A stretch of DNA of 64,000 nt, taken from contig NZ_BMMH01000003.1 of the NCBI RefSeq assembly GCF_014645735.1, forward strand, positions 310,001 to 374,000. Direction: 5' to 3'. The notes below the pieces were generated by a model that did no database searches, was not told the DNA's origin, and worked only from the letters and a program-made list of their open reading frames with translations. A program made the translations under genes and the position numbers. Positions within the stretch are counted from its first letter, which is position 1, and every line of letters begins with the position of its first letter. Positions 1-8,679 of this stretch are shown piece by piece. Source of the stretch: Nocardia jinanensis. GTDB lineage: Bacteria; Actinomycetota; Actinomycetes; Mycobacteriales; Mycobacteriaceae.

Positions 1-2
1 TG

Positions 3-617
3 GCGGCGACACATTCGTACGACGAAACCCCGGCACCCGATATCGTCCTGATCGGCGGATCCGGTACCGCCAGCGCCACGATCGCCAAGGATCGCCGGTT
101 GCTCGAATGGCTGCGGCGAGTGCACGAGACCACGCAGTGGACTGCGTCGGTCTGCACCGGCTCGGTCGTACTGGCCAGCGCCGGCCTGCTCGACGGTCAG
201 CCCGCCACCACGCACTGGGCGGAGCTGACGGTGCTCGAGGGACTCGGCGCCCGGCCGGTACGCGACGAACGGATCGTGCACGCCGGCAAGATCGTCACCG
301 GTGCCGGTGTCTCGGCCGGCATCGACCTGGCCCTGTGGCTGGTCGGCAAAGTCGCCGGGGACGATGTGGCTCGTGCCGCTCAGCTGGTGATCGAGTACGA
401 CCCGCGCCCTCCTTACGACAGCGGGAGCCGGGCCAAGGCGAATGCTGCCACCAAACGCGGCGTCGCTGCGATCGTCGGCCGGGAGGCCGCGAAGCTCGCG
501 GCGAACGAGCCGGGCGCGCTCGTTCGTGAATCCGTTGCCCTCTCGGGACTTGCGTGGCGAACCGCACTACACAAGGCCCGCCGCTCCGCGCGGCGCCGCG
601 TTCGCCGACCTGCATGA
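3..617 (+). CDS. DJ-1/PfpI family protein, 5' truncated
   Basis: The reading frame is already open at the window edge, so the start lies outside. The translated part carries the DJ-1/PfpI core: an early strand and turn (DIVLIGGSGTA), then the nucleophile-elbow cysteine in SVCTGS, followed by AGLLDG and the THW segment typical of the isonitrile hydratase/ThiJ branch. The C-terminus is a basic tail (HKARRSARRRVRRPA). Family members include isonitrile hydratases and glyoxalase-like enzymes, and related domains are fused to AraC regulators; no AraC HTH is seen here before the stop. The exact substrate cannot be told. Confidence 0.8.
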   Translation, partial: AATHSYDETPAPDIVLIGGSGTASATIAKDRRLLEWLRRVHETTQWTASVCTGSVVLASAGLLDGQPATTHWAELTVLEGLGARPVRDERIVHAGKIVTGAGVSAGIDLALWLVGKVAGDDVARAAQLVIEYDPRPPYDSGSRAKANAATKRGVAAIVGREAAKLAANEPGALVRESVALSGLAWRTALHKARRSARRRVRRPA

Positions 618-708
618 ACACTGAATCAGGACGTGTATCGAAGTAGCTGATGGGTGGCGGGGCGCGCGGATCCGGTCGAGGCTCAACCGGCCCTCCACTT
701 CGCGCCGA

Positions 709-1494
709 TCAGGTACCGGAGGCCATACCGCCGGTCACCCGCAGTGTTTCACCGGTGATGAACCGGGCCCGATCCGAGGTCAGGTACAGCATCGCCTCGA
801 CCACATCGGCTTCCGCACCGTCGGTATCGATGAACTGCATCGCCTTCACGCGTTGCTGTACCGCGTCGGGCAATTCGGCGCGGATGGTGTCGGTGAAGAT
901 CATGCCGGGTGAGATCGCGTTGACCCGGATACCGTCGGCGCCGAGTTCTCGGGCGAACGTGATGGTCAGTCCGGCAACGGCGAGTTTCGATGTGCCGTAG
1001 GCGGTGCCGCCCAGATGCGCTGCCGCCGAGGCGATATTGACGATGCTGGCTCCGGCCCGGTGGACCATATGCGGCTGGGCAGCGAGGGTACAGGCGATCA
1101 CGCCTACGACATTGACCTCGAAGAGCCGGCGCGTCTTCGCCGGACCCATCTCCCGGATGGGTTTGCTGTACTCGTCGCTGTGCAGACCTGCGTTGTTGAT
1201 GAGGATGTCGATTCCGCCGTGGACGGCAGCGGCCCGGCCCATGATCGCGTTCATGGCGGCCTCGTCGGTGACGTCGCCGGCGAAACCGGTCGCGGATCCT
1301 CCGGAGTGCCGGATATCGGTCGCCGTTTGCTCGACCGCCGCGGCATCGATATCGATGAGGACGACGGCGGCGCCTTCGCCGGCGAGGGCGGTCCCGAACG
1401 CTTTGCCGAAGCCGCGGGCGCCACCGGTGACGACCGCCGTCGTTCCGGCCCGCGGTCCCGGCGCGGCGCCGTGTCGGCGATTCCGTTGCGTCAT
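709..1494 (-). CDS. SDR family NAD(P)-dependent oxidoreductase
   Basis: A 261-residue classical short-chain dehydrogenase. The cofactor loop TGGARGFGKAFG, the NNAG motif, a serine in the SIVNIAS strand and the catalytic Y-x-x-x-K (YGTSK) are all present. The C-terminal ISPGMIFTD and the TGETLRVTGG ending are typical. The start was chosen at 1494 because AAGGAG lies about 6 bases upstream of that ATG; an open frame extends further upstream but without an SD or homologous residues. It stands alone between the DJ-1 gene and the type VII substrate-like gene. Substrate unknown; a secondary alcohol or steroid-like substrate is possible. Confidence 0.88.
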   Translation of the reverse strand: MTQRNRRHGAAPGPRAGTTAVVTGGARGFGKAFGTALAGEGAAVVLIDIDAAAVEQTATDIRHSGGSATGFAGDVTDEAAMNAIMGRAAAVHGGIDILINNAGLHSDEYSKPIREMGPAKTRRLFEVNVVGVIACTLAAQPHMVHRAGASIVNIASAAAHLGGTAYGTSKLAVAGLTITFARELGADGIRVNAISPGMIFTDTIRAELPDAVQQRVKAMQFIDTDGAEADVVEAMLYLTSDRARFITGETLRVTGGMASGT

Positions 1495-1726
1495 GCCGGA
1501 CTCCTTCCGTGCCGGACAACTCGAGCCACGAGAGAACAGAACTCTTACACAGAAGAATTCGACTCCGTTCCGCGACGTTAGCATTGCCGCGTCCGATCGG
1601 GCACAGGCTTCCGCCTTCGGCCGCCCTGCGACCCCGTAGGCGCACTCCGCACATGGACCAGAGCTACGACGGGGAGGGCAAGGACGCAGAACCATGTACA
1701 CACCTTCGGCCTGTGACGATCGAACG

Positions 1727-3322
1727 TCATACCGGTCGAATGCCCTGCCCGGTGTCGGCCGATTGTTCGGCACCGGCCACCAGGAGGTGGGACAGTACAT
1801 GCGCGGGCGGCGCGGCCCGGCCGGGGGCCAGAACGACGCCGGTGAAAGCCTCGGATAGCGCCGGACCCGGGTCCAGTTGCCGCCCATGAAAACTCCGGCC
1901 CGGCAGCTGCGCGCGCCAGCGTCGGTATCCGGTCACGGTTCGGCGCAACGAGTACTTCTCGTGGGGGTCGGCCTGGGACAGATACGCGGTGATCAGGGCA
2001 CGTTGCGCGCCGGTGCGGGCGCGGTGCGCGCCGATGGAGTCCAGCAGCGCACCCAGTTCCCGCACGACCAGGGAGTAGACCGGCCGCTCGGCGCATCCGG
2101 CGGCGAAGAGTCCCGCCTGCTCGGCGTCGGTGATCAGCTGGTGCAGATCAGCCGGAGCTGTGGCGGCTCGGTAGGACAGAGTGATTCGCGGACAGTGCGG
2201 AAACCCGTCGTGGTGGACCAGGTCCGGGAGTTCACCGAAACCGATGGCGGATAAGCCGATCATCGGATATCTGGGCAGCAGATCGCCGACCGCGGCGGCT
2301 ACTTCGATCAGCACTTCGTCGGGAATCCCCGGTGTATCGAAACCGAACCCTCGCACCCCGTACCGCTCGGCGAGTTCTCCGACCAGGCGGGCCGCGAGCG
2401 ATTCATCCGCCACTGCGTCGTCCGGCCGGGAGGGCCGGACGATCCGGTCCGGTTGTCGTGGCGCGATCGGGCCGGGCAACCGCGGCGGGGTGTCCGACGT
2501 GGCCCGAGTACTGATCAGCGGGCGGCCGCCGGTCGCGGTGGACCACGGTGACGGTTTTCCCGGCTTGGTGGTAGCAGTTGCCGAGGCCTGGTCGGCACCG
2601 GTGCGCGAAACGGTGGTTCGATCATCGCGGGCGGCAGCCGACCGTTCGATCCACGGGCCCGGGGTCTGCCTCGTATTCAGCCTGCCCGCCGGCGTCGGCC
2701 GGGCGGCGCCGGTCCGGCTCGTGACAGTGTTCGGTGCGTCGGCCGCCCTGGTATCCATCGGGCCGGTGGTCGACCGGGCGGGCATCGCCTCCCCCGGTAG
2801 TCGATCGGGGGACGGTGTGGGCGCGGTGGCGTTGTCCGCGACCGGGTTCGACGGCTCGGGTATCGCTCCGGGCAGATTCGGCGTACGGGCCGGATTCGCC
2901 GATCGGCTCGCTGCCGGTGCGCCGGTGACCGGCCGGGCCGAATCGGGCGCGCGGTCGACAGCGTGCAACGGTGTACCTTGTTGCGGCGGAGCCAGTTCCG
3001 TCGGCGCGGTATCTGGTTGGAGGACGGCGCGGGCCGACACCAGGTCGACGCTTTCGAATACGCCTGTCACAGCCCGCAGCTCGTCCCCCGTCTGTTGCAG
3101 CGCCCGGGTCAGATCGTCCAGATCCCCCAAGGCCTGCGCTTCGTCCGGACAGTAGGTCTCGGCGAAGGCTCGACCGGTGTCGTCACCACCCCAGGGCCGG
3201 CCCGTCAGATCCACCGCGTCGCGGAGACGCCGCAGAATATCCGCGGCCTCGGCGCCGATTCGGTCGAACTCCGGCGCGGCGGCGTGCAGCCTGTCCGGCT
3301 TGGCCCGGAACTTTTCAGCCAT
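1727..3322 (-). CDS. WXG100-like secreted protein with degenerate zincin-like C-terminus
   Basis: 531 residues. Residues 1-100 form an alpha-helical WXG100-like domain with a W-x-G turn (RPWGGDD), as in type VII (ESX) substrates. Residues about 105-320 are a low-complexity Pro/Ala/Thr linker. Residues about 330-531 resemble the actinobacterial metallopeptidase-type toxin domain that normally reads VHEFGHALD, with a later EALAEAF helix; here the same place reads VRELGALLD (R421, E422, A425) and ALSEAF (E491). Both HExxH histidines are therefore missing and the domain is probably catalytically dead. Divergent from the 3470 gene across 147 bp. The linker-plus-toxin layout is visible; export through ESX and loss of activity are inferred. 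Confidence 0.6.
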   Translation of the reverse strand: MAEKFRAKPDRLHAAAPEFDRIGAEAADILRRLRDAVDLTGRPWGGDDTGRAFAETYCPDEAQALGDLDDLTRALQQTGDELRAVTGVFESVDLVSARAVLQPDTAPTELAPPQQGTPLHAVDRAPDSARPVTGAPAASRSANPARTPNLPGAIPEPSNPVADNATAPTPSPDRLPGEAMPARSTTGPMDTRAADAPNTVTSRTGAARPTPAGRLNTRQTPGPWIERSAAARDDRTTVSRTGADQASATATTKPGKPSPWSTATGGRPLISTRATSDTPPRLPGPIAPRQPDRIVRPSRPDDAVADESLAARLVGELAERYGVRGFGFDTPGIPDEVLIEVAAAVGDLLPRYPMIGLSAIGFGELPDLVHHDGFPHCPRITLSYRAATAPADLHQLITDAEQAGLFAAGCAERPVYSLVVRELGALLDSIGAHRARTGAQRALITAYLSQADPHEKYSLRRTVTGYRRWRAQLPGRSFHGRQLDPGPALSEAFTGVVLAPGRAAPPAHVLSHLLVAGAEQSADTGQGIRPV

Positions 3323-3387
3323 ACCATCACTCCGCCGTCTCGAAGTATGTAATGCACACGCGCACTACAGTATTCAGATCCACGGAG

Positions 3388-3403
3388 TTCTCAGCGCTGA
3401 GAA
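3388..3403. promoter_or_regulatory. Perfect 16-bp palindrome in divergent promoter region
   Basis: TTCTCAGCGCTGAGAA reads identically on both strands and lies in the 147-bp region between the two divergent type VII substrate-like genes. Its position fits a shared operator for a dimeric regulator. No known family consensus is recognised. Confidence 0.4.
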
Positions 3404-3469
3404 TCAGCGTGAGCACGCGGCGGTTTACTGATACCGCGAACGCCCAGGAATACACGAACGGGAAGCACC

Positions 3470-6400
3470 GTGGCAGACACAGCCGAATTGATGGCGGAGA
3501 TACCCGGCGCCCTGATCGACCTGGTGATCGGGGAAATACCGGAGCTCGACGACGAGATGACACGTGCTCGTGGCGACGCGGCGATCCTGGCGGGCAACGA
3601 GCTCGAGGCACTAGCCGCGCGATACGAGCTCTCCGCGCTGCGAACAGTGGGCGCTCTCGACGGTGACGCTGGTAGAGCTCTCGCCGAACGCCACCGCGGC
3701 AAGGTCGAATGCACGCGTGCGCAAGCCACCGTCCTGAAAGACCTGGGGCACCAGTGCCACGCGGCAGCCGATGCCGCCGCCCGGACTCGCCACCTGGTCA
3801 TCATCACGGGCATCGCCCTGGGCATGCAGCTGATGTGGGATGCGCTGCTGTTCTTCCAGGGCGGCGGAGTCAAGGCACTGTCGGATCGACTCGCCGCCGA
3901 ACAGACCATGCGTACGGCAGTGGCGCAATTGGTGCGTACCACGGCCGAGCAGGGTGCTGCGGCGGCAGCCCGACGGGCCGGATTGCGGGCCGCGGCGCTC
4001 GATGCCGGCAAGGCTGCCGGAGTCGGTGCTCTGTTCGGTGCAGGTACCGGCGTCCCCGCGCAGCTATGGGATATAGCGAGCGGGGTGCGTGGGCGATTCG
4101 ATACCGGATCACTGCTGGAACTCACGGCCGCGGCTGCATTCGGCGGTATGTTCGGCGCGGAAGTGGGTCGCCGGCTGGCCCCCGTGTTGCTGAAGCGGCT
4201 GGCTCCCTCCGCCGGGGCCGGTGAATTCCGCCTTTTCGCCGCGCATCTGGGCGGCACGATGCTGCTCGGAAGTGCCGGTGGACTGGCCGGTGGTGCGGCA
4301 AGCACAATTCCGTCGTTGATCATCCATCGTGACCAGTACAACAGCCTCGGTGAGATGTTCGCGGTGGTGCGCGACAATGCCGTTGCCGGATTCGCCGGCG
4401 GATTCGTGGAGGCGGCCGGCGCCGGCATCCGGGTACACACCGCGGGCCCCGACGCACTACGCAGTCTCGATACCGATCCCCCGAAACTCGATGATTCGGG
4501 CGGCTCTCCCAGGGGTCCGGAAGACCCCCGGCGGCCATCCGGGGTGCTGCCGCCCGAGAACACCGGCCGCCCACTGAAAGAACCGGACGGTCCGCCCGCC
4601 GATATCGACGCCGAGATCCGGAACAGATCGGCAGACCAGGAGTCGAACACTCCATCCGAGGCTGATCACCTACCCGAACAGAGTGTCTCCGAACCTGATT
4701 CGCTGCGCCGTGCCGACGATGCCACGCCGCCGGAGGGGCGTTCCGATGACATCGTCCGGACCGATCCCCCCGCGAAACCCGCCACAGATACCGCGGACTC
4801 GGCCCATACCCCACCGATCCGCGATCCCGACGCCCCCGCCCGACCGGGCTCCGCCGTACCGCGGCCCGCGAACGACGACGGCGCCGGCCTCCGGCCCTCG
4901 CACGGCGAGAAGCCGCAGAACCGTTCACCGTGGACCGCCGACCGTCCAGCCGCCGCGAGGCTCCGAGCGGCCGACGCTCCTCCGTCGCCGTGGAACCGGA
5001 CCGCCGATCCGGCGTCCGGGATGGCGAACCGGCCGGAAGGAGCGTCGGTCGATCCGGCGACACTGGACACCGCCCCGCCGACGGCCCCGGATCTCGGGCC
5101 CCGGCGGGCCGATGAGGAGATCGGCCGCACCGCCGATCCGATGGATGCGACCGGCGCACCCGAATCCGCTCCCGCCGCCGACCCCGGCCCGGAAACCTCC
5201 GGTGATCGGGCCGACCGCATCGGTTCCGATGACACACACCCCGACGACAAGCAGGGGGACGACAACGACACCGCGGAGGACACCGACACCACGGCCGACG
5301 GCCCCGACCACAGTGGCCCGACGGAGTGGAGCCCATCGGTCGAGATCCGGCGAGAGATCGTCTCCCGTGTGCGCGCGTTCCAGAAAGAAGGGATGCAGGC
5401 GGTCCTCGCCGATCCGGCTCAGGGCCGGGCTGCGATCGCGGAACTGGGACGGCGATTCGTCACCGAGGACGTCGCGCTCAATATCAAGGGCGCCCGCGTG
5501 GAGATGCCGCTGTCCCAGCTGTTTCCACCCGATCAGATCGCCTATATGCGGTATTCGATGGAACGCTCGATCGCATCCGGATGTGTTCAGTTCAAGATCG
5601 GCGAATCGGCATTGAATCTCATGCTGCGTCATCCCGAGCAGGTCCGGGCGGCGCTTACGGCGTCGTATGAGAACGAACCACCCGCCTATGCGGCCAGCTG
5701 GCTGGACGACCACTATGTCATGCACGCTCAGGACGGCTATCCGCGGTCGGGCGGTCAACACGCGTTCCTACAGGCCGCGGTCGGGTTTCTCGACGCGGGT
5801 TGGGAAGCGGTCGATCCGGTATGGCGCGATATCGCCGCCATCAAGGATGAACGATCGGCCGCTCGCACTCCCATCCTCGATGCCATCCCGCCGGAGCGGC
5901 GAGCCGACTTGGATCTGCCCGCCCACTTCGTCGACGATGACGTACCGCCCATTGCCCCCGGGGATAGATCCGTACTGAGCGCGGCAACCAATATGACCAG
6001 TGTGCAGCAGGTGATGCGAGGTTTCGTGGACAGCCTCGGCAACCATACGGATACGATCGCGGGCACCCCGTGGGCCGATATCCAGCATGCCGTGATCCAG
6101 TCCCCGCAGAAGTTCAGTGTGATGGCCGGCGTCACCTTCACCACGCTCGGCGAGTTCACCGAACCACGCAGACCACCGCAGTTCGACATCAGATTCGACG
6201 AGGAGACCGCACACATCGCCTCGATCACCGTCGCGGGCGAGGCCAAGGAGGCTCGCGCGAAGAACCGACCCGGTTTCTGCCCCGGTTTCCAATCACTGGA
6301 GACCAGCGGCATCCAGGCGGCCGCCACCACCCGGCAGATGGAATCCGTGCGAGAAGTGCTCGACGACACGCCGAATCGGAGTGTTTCCGGGTCCAATACG

Positions 6401-6517
6401 TTGATGCAGGTCGGTTCGCTGTTGCTCCCGTTGCTCGCGCGTGACTACCCCCACCTAGGGCTCACCACCCCGACGATCGTCGATCGGCTGATCGAGCAGC
6501 GCGGGCAGAACCCGTAG
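3470..6517 (+). CDS. Large type VII substrate-like protein, putative polymorphic toxin
   Basis: 1015 residues from a GTG start (GGAAG upstream). The N-terminal 330 residues look like the long WXG100-like/CpnT N-terminal region: helical, with a hydrophobic segment (about 107-130, IITGIALGMQLMWDALLFF) and Ala/Gly-rich helices. Residues about 340-615 form an acidic, Pro-rich disordered linker. Residues about 620-1015 form a globular C-terminal region that is not recognised. It contains a strand ending in E-A-K (E924, K926) preceded by acidic residues D906 and D910, a spacing compatible with a PD-(D/E)xK nuclease core, but this is only a pattern match. No obvious immunity gene follows. Divergently paired with the 3322 gene. 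Secretion and toxicity are inferred from architecture. Confidence 0.6.
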   Translation: MADTAELMAEIPGALIDLVIGEIPELDDEMTRARGDAAILAGNELEALAARYELSALRTVGALDGDAGRALAERHRGKVECTRAQATVLKDLGHQCHAAADAAARTRHLVIITGIALGMQLMWDALLFFQGGGVKALSDRLAAEQTMRTAVAQLVRTTAEQGAAAAARRAGLRAAALDAGKAAGVGALFGAGTGVPAQLWDIASGVRGRFDTGSLLELTAAAAFGGMFGAEVGRRLAPVLLKRLAPSAGAGEFRLFAAHLGGTMLLGSAGGLAGGAASTIPSLIIHRDQYNSLGEMFAVVRDNAVAGFAGGFVEAAGAGIRVHTAGPDALRSLDTDPPKLDDSGGSPRGPEDPRRPSGVLPPENTGRPLKEPDGPPADIDAEIRNRSADQESNTPSEADHLPEQSVSEPDSLRRADDATPPEGRSDDIVRTDPPAKPATDTADSAHTPPIRDPDAPARPGSAVPRPANDDGAGLRPSHGEKPQNRSPWTADRPAAARLRAADAPPSPWNRTADPASGMANRPEGASVDPATLDTAPPTAPDLGPRRADEEIGRTADPMDATGAPESAPAADPGPETSGDRADRIGSDDTHPDDKQGDDNDTAEDTDTTADGPDHSGPTEWSPSVEIRREIVSRVRAFQKEGMQAVLADPAQGRAAIAELGRRFVTEDVALNIKGARVEMPLSQLFPPDQIAYMRYSMERSIASGCVQFKIGESALNLMLRHPEQVRAALTASYENEPPAYAASWLDDHYVMHAQDGYPRSGGQHAFLQAAVGFLDAGWEAVDPVWRDIAAIKDERSAARTPILDAIPPERRADLDLPAHFVDDDVPPIAPGDRSVLSAATNMTSVQQVMRGFVDSLGNHTDTIAGTPWADIQHAVIQSPQKFSVMAGVTFTTLGEFTEPRRPPQFDIRFDEETAHIASITVAGEAKEARAKNRPGFCPGFQSLETSGIQAAATTRQMESVREVLDDTPNRSVSGSNTLMQVGSLLLPLLARDYPHLGLTTPTIVDRLIEQRGQNP

Positions 6518-6595
6518 GCGCCCTGAGGCGCCGGACGGGCCACACCATGAACAGGGCGATGCACTGACTACCCGGTGACCTTCGCCGACTCGTCC

Positions 6596-6630
6596 GCTCG
6601 GCCCGACCGCTCTGCGCGGTCGGGCCGAGC
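6596..6630. terminator. Strong hairpin between convergent genes
   Basis: A perfect 15-bp inverted repeat (arms 6596-6610 and 6616-6630, loop TCTGC) lies between the 3470 gene and the convergent MFS gene. It has no T-run, which is common for actinobacterial intrinsic terminators, and could serve both strands. Confidence 0.7.
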
Positions 6631-6648
6631 CGGCAGGCATCCGGGCAG

Positions 6649-7887
6649 CTACGCGTCCGCGTACTGGAGTTCGGCCTTTCCACCCTGCTGCGCCTCGTGC
6701 CGCAGGTAGGGGGACCGCAGCGCCGGGGCGATCGCGGCTATCGCCAGGACCGCCAGTGCGACACCCAGTACCAGCGGTGCCCGTAGTCCGAAAGTGGGCA
6801 CCAGGCTCGAACCGATGGCCGAACCGACGATGACCCCGAGCGTGATGAAGGAGGTGTGGACCGTGTTCACCACGACCCCGGTACCGCCCGCGCGCTGGAC
6901 CCGTACCGCCATGGCCGGATTCATCGTCACGCCCACCAACCCGATGCCGAGCATGAACAGCACCGCCAGCGGCCGGGAACCCGTGCAGACGGCGAAACCG
7001 GTGAGGAACACGATATTGAGCAAGGTGCCGGTCAGGAGTGTGCCGACGGTGTGCCGATCCGCGAGACGCCCCACGACCGCATTACCCACCACCGTCGCGG
7101 CACCGTAGGCGAGCAGTAGCAGGGGAACCGCGCCCTCCCCGAATCCGGTGAGACGAGTGAGAACCGGGGTGAGGAAGCTGAATACGGAGAAAGTCGCGCC
7201 GATGATCAGGGTGCTGGAGAGCAGCGCCAGGAGCAGTTCGGGACGACGGAGCGCACGCAGTTCGGTGGCCATCGAGGGAGCCGGGTCGTTTTCGGTTTCG
7301 GCCGGTCGGCCGGGTTCCCGTACGAAGACCAGCGTGAGCGCCGCCGCCAGCGCTGTCAGGACGGCCACCGTCCAGAACGCAGCCTGCCACCCCAGCCGGC
7401 CGCCGACGAAGGTGGCCAGCGGTAGACCGAGCAGCGTGCCCAGCATGAGCCCGCTCATCGCGACGGATACGGCCCGGCCACGGATCTGTTCGTCGACGAG
7501 CCGCAGGGCTAGCGAAACGGCCAAGCCGAAGAACGCCTGCGCGGCGATACCGGTCACCACGCGGGCGACGACCATTACCGCGTAGGAGGGAGCCAGCGCG
7601 GCCAGTAGATTTCCGGCGAAGAAGATCGCGAAGACGATCATGATCGCGGGCTTCGGCGGTATCCGCAGCAGCGCCAGGATCAGAACGGGACCGCCGAGCG
7701 CCATCGCGGCGGCGAAGACCGTGACGAGATAACCGATCTGCGCGATTCCGGTGTGCAGGCTCTCGGCCAATTGCGGCATGAGACCGGCGACCGCGAATTC
7801 GCTGGTGACCATCGCGAAAATACCTACCGCGAGTACATAGACCGCTGCCGGCACCACAGTGGTGCGGGCGGACGAGGACGGAATCAA
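6649..7887 (-). CDS. MFS efflux transporter, DHA1-type
   Basis: About 412 residues with 12 predicted hydrophobic segments. The first reads VYVLAVGIFAMVTSEFAVAG, the typical N-terminus of AraJ/Cmr-like DHA1 drug or sugar efflux proteins, followed by the R-x-x-x-G-R loop (DEQIRGRAVSV). The start was set at TTG 7887 because AGGAG lies a few bases upstream; longer in-frame starts have no SD and add non-homologous residues. The gene lies 71 bp downstream of a TetR gene on the same strand, and an operator-like motif at 7901-7917 sits just before its SD, so TetR-controlled drug efflux is likely. Confidence 0.85.
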   Translation of the reverse strand: MIPSSSARTTVVPAAVYVLAVGIFAMVTSEFAVAGLMPQLAESLHTGIAQIGYLVTVFAAAMALGGPVLILALLRIPPKPAIMIVFAIFFAGNLLAALAPSYAVMVVARVVTGIAAQAFFGLAVSLALRLVDEQIRGRAVSVAMSGLMLGTLLGLPLATFVGGRLGWQAAFWTVAVLTALAAALTLVFVREPGRPAETENDPAPSMATELRALRRPELLLALLSSTLIIGATFSVFSFLTPVLTRLTGFGEGAVPLLLLAYGAATVVGNAVVGRLADRHTVGTLLTGTLLNIVFLTGFAVCTGSRPLAVLFMLGIGLVGVTMNPAMAVRVQRAGGTGVVVNTVHTSFITLGVIVGSAIGSSLVPTFGLRAPLVLGVALAVLAIAAIAPALRSPYLRHEAQQGGKAELQYADA

Positions 7888-7900
7888 AGGAATCTCCTGA

Positions 7901-7917
7901 TTTGTAACGAATAGTTC
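7901..7917 (-). promoter_or_regulatory. Candidate TetR operator before MFS gene
   Basis: TTTGTAACGAATAGTTC matches the sequence upstream of the tetR gene (8595-8611) at 13 of 17 positions. It lies directly upstream of the MFS ribosome binding site. Sharing of an uncommon motif by both promoters suggests the neighbouring TetR binds here. Confidence 0.45.
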
Positions 7918-7958
7918 AAAATGCGCCCACGGCAACGGGCCGATGGGCCCGTTCCGCT

Positions 7959-8576
7959 TCAGTCGTCCAGCCGCCCCGGCCGCAGCGCACGCAATGCCGC
8001 TGCGATGATCTCGTCGCACCATCCGGCCGCGACCCGGCCCTGCGACGACACCCGCAGACCCGCGACCGCGGAATTCACGAAGGCCGCGAGCCCTTCGGCG
8101 GAAACACTCGTGGTGACCTCCCCTGTCGCCTGCCCTACCCGGAGCACCGCCGCCAGCATCGCCAGGCGCGCGGCCGTGTCACGGCCGATACGTTCGATAC
8201 TCCCCTGGTGCTCGGGGTCGTCGGCCAGCTCGGTCACCGTGTTCACCGCGAGACATCCGCGCGGCGCTCCGGTGGCAGTCCGTTCCGCCTCCTCGGCCGC
8301 GACCGCCCGGAGCATCGCCTCGATACGTTCGACCACCCCGCGATCGGAATCGCCGATGATCTCCTCGGTGCGCGCCAGCGTCCGGCCCAGATATGCCTCG
8401 AGACACTGCGCGAACAGTTCATCTTTGCTGCCGAAGGTGTTGTAGAGGCTACTGCGCCCCAAACCTGTTGCGCGACAGAGATCCTCGGCGCTGGTCGCGT
8501 GCAGTCCGGCACGCCGGAACTGGAGCGTCGCGGCGTCGACGACCTGTTCCTGATCGAAGTTCCGGGGGCGGGCCAT
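7959..8576 (-). CDS. TetR/AcrR family regulator
   Basis: 205 residues. The N-terminus carries the TetR helix-turn-helix (MARPRNFDQEQVVDAA, then SAEDLCRATGLGRSSLYNTFGSKDELF). The C-terminal ligand domain includes GAPRGCLAVNT, a hallmark of the TetR_C branch that includes regulators of quaternary-ammonium, NemR-like and MFS efflux genes. The ATG at 8576 was preferred to the one at 8594 because the latter would overlap the operator-like motif and MARPR is the usual family start. Upstream of, and cotranscribable with, the MFS gene. Confidence 0.85.
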   Translation of the reverse strand: MARPRNFDQEQVVDAATLQFRRAGLHATSAEDLCRATGLGRSSLYNTFGSKDELFAQCLEAYLGRTLARTEEIIGDSDRGVVERIEAMLRAVAAEEAERTATGAPRGCLAVNTVTELADDPEHQGSIERIGRDTAARLAMLAAVLRVGQATGEVTTSVSAEGLAAFVNSAVAGLRVSSQGRVAAGWCDEIIAAALRALRPGRLDD

Positions 8577-8594
8577 ACGCTCACCATAAACCAT

Positions 8595-8611
8595 TATGTA
8601 ACGAACTGTCC
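8595..8611 (-). promoter_or_regulatory. Candidate TetR autoregulatory operator
   Basis: TATGTAACGAACTGTCC lies 19-35 bases upstream of the chosen tetR start and repeats the motif found in front of the MFS gene. The surrounding stretch (about 8590-8618) is AT-rich compared with its neighbours, as expected for a promoter. Confidence 0.45.
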
Positions 8612-8679
8612 ATAATTGGATGGACCTCGCCGCTCACCGGTCCATTGCCCGCCGCGACGCCGTTCGTCATCATGGGTCG

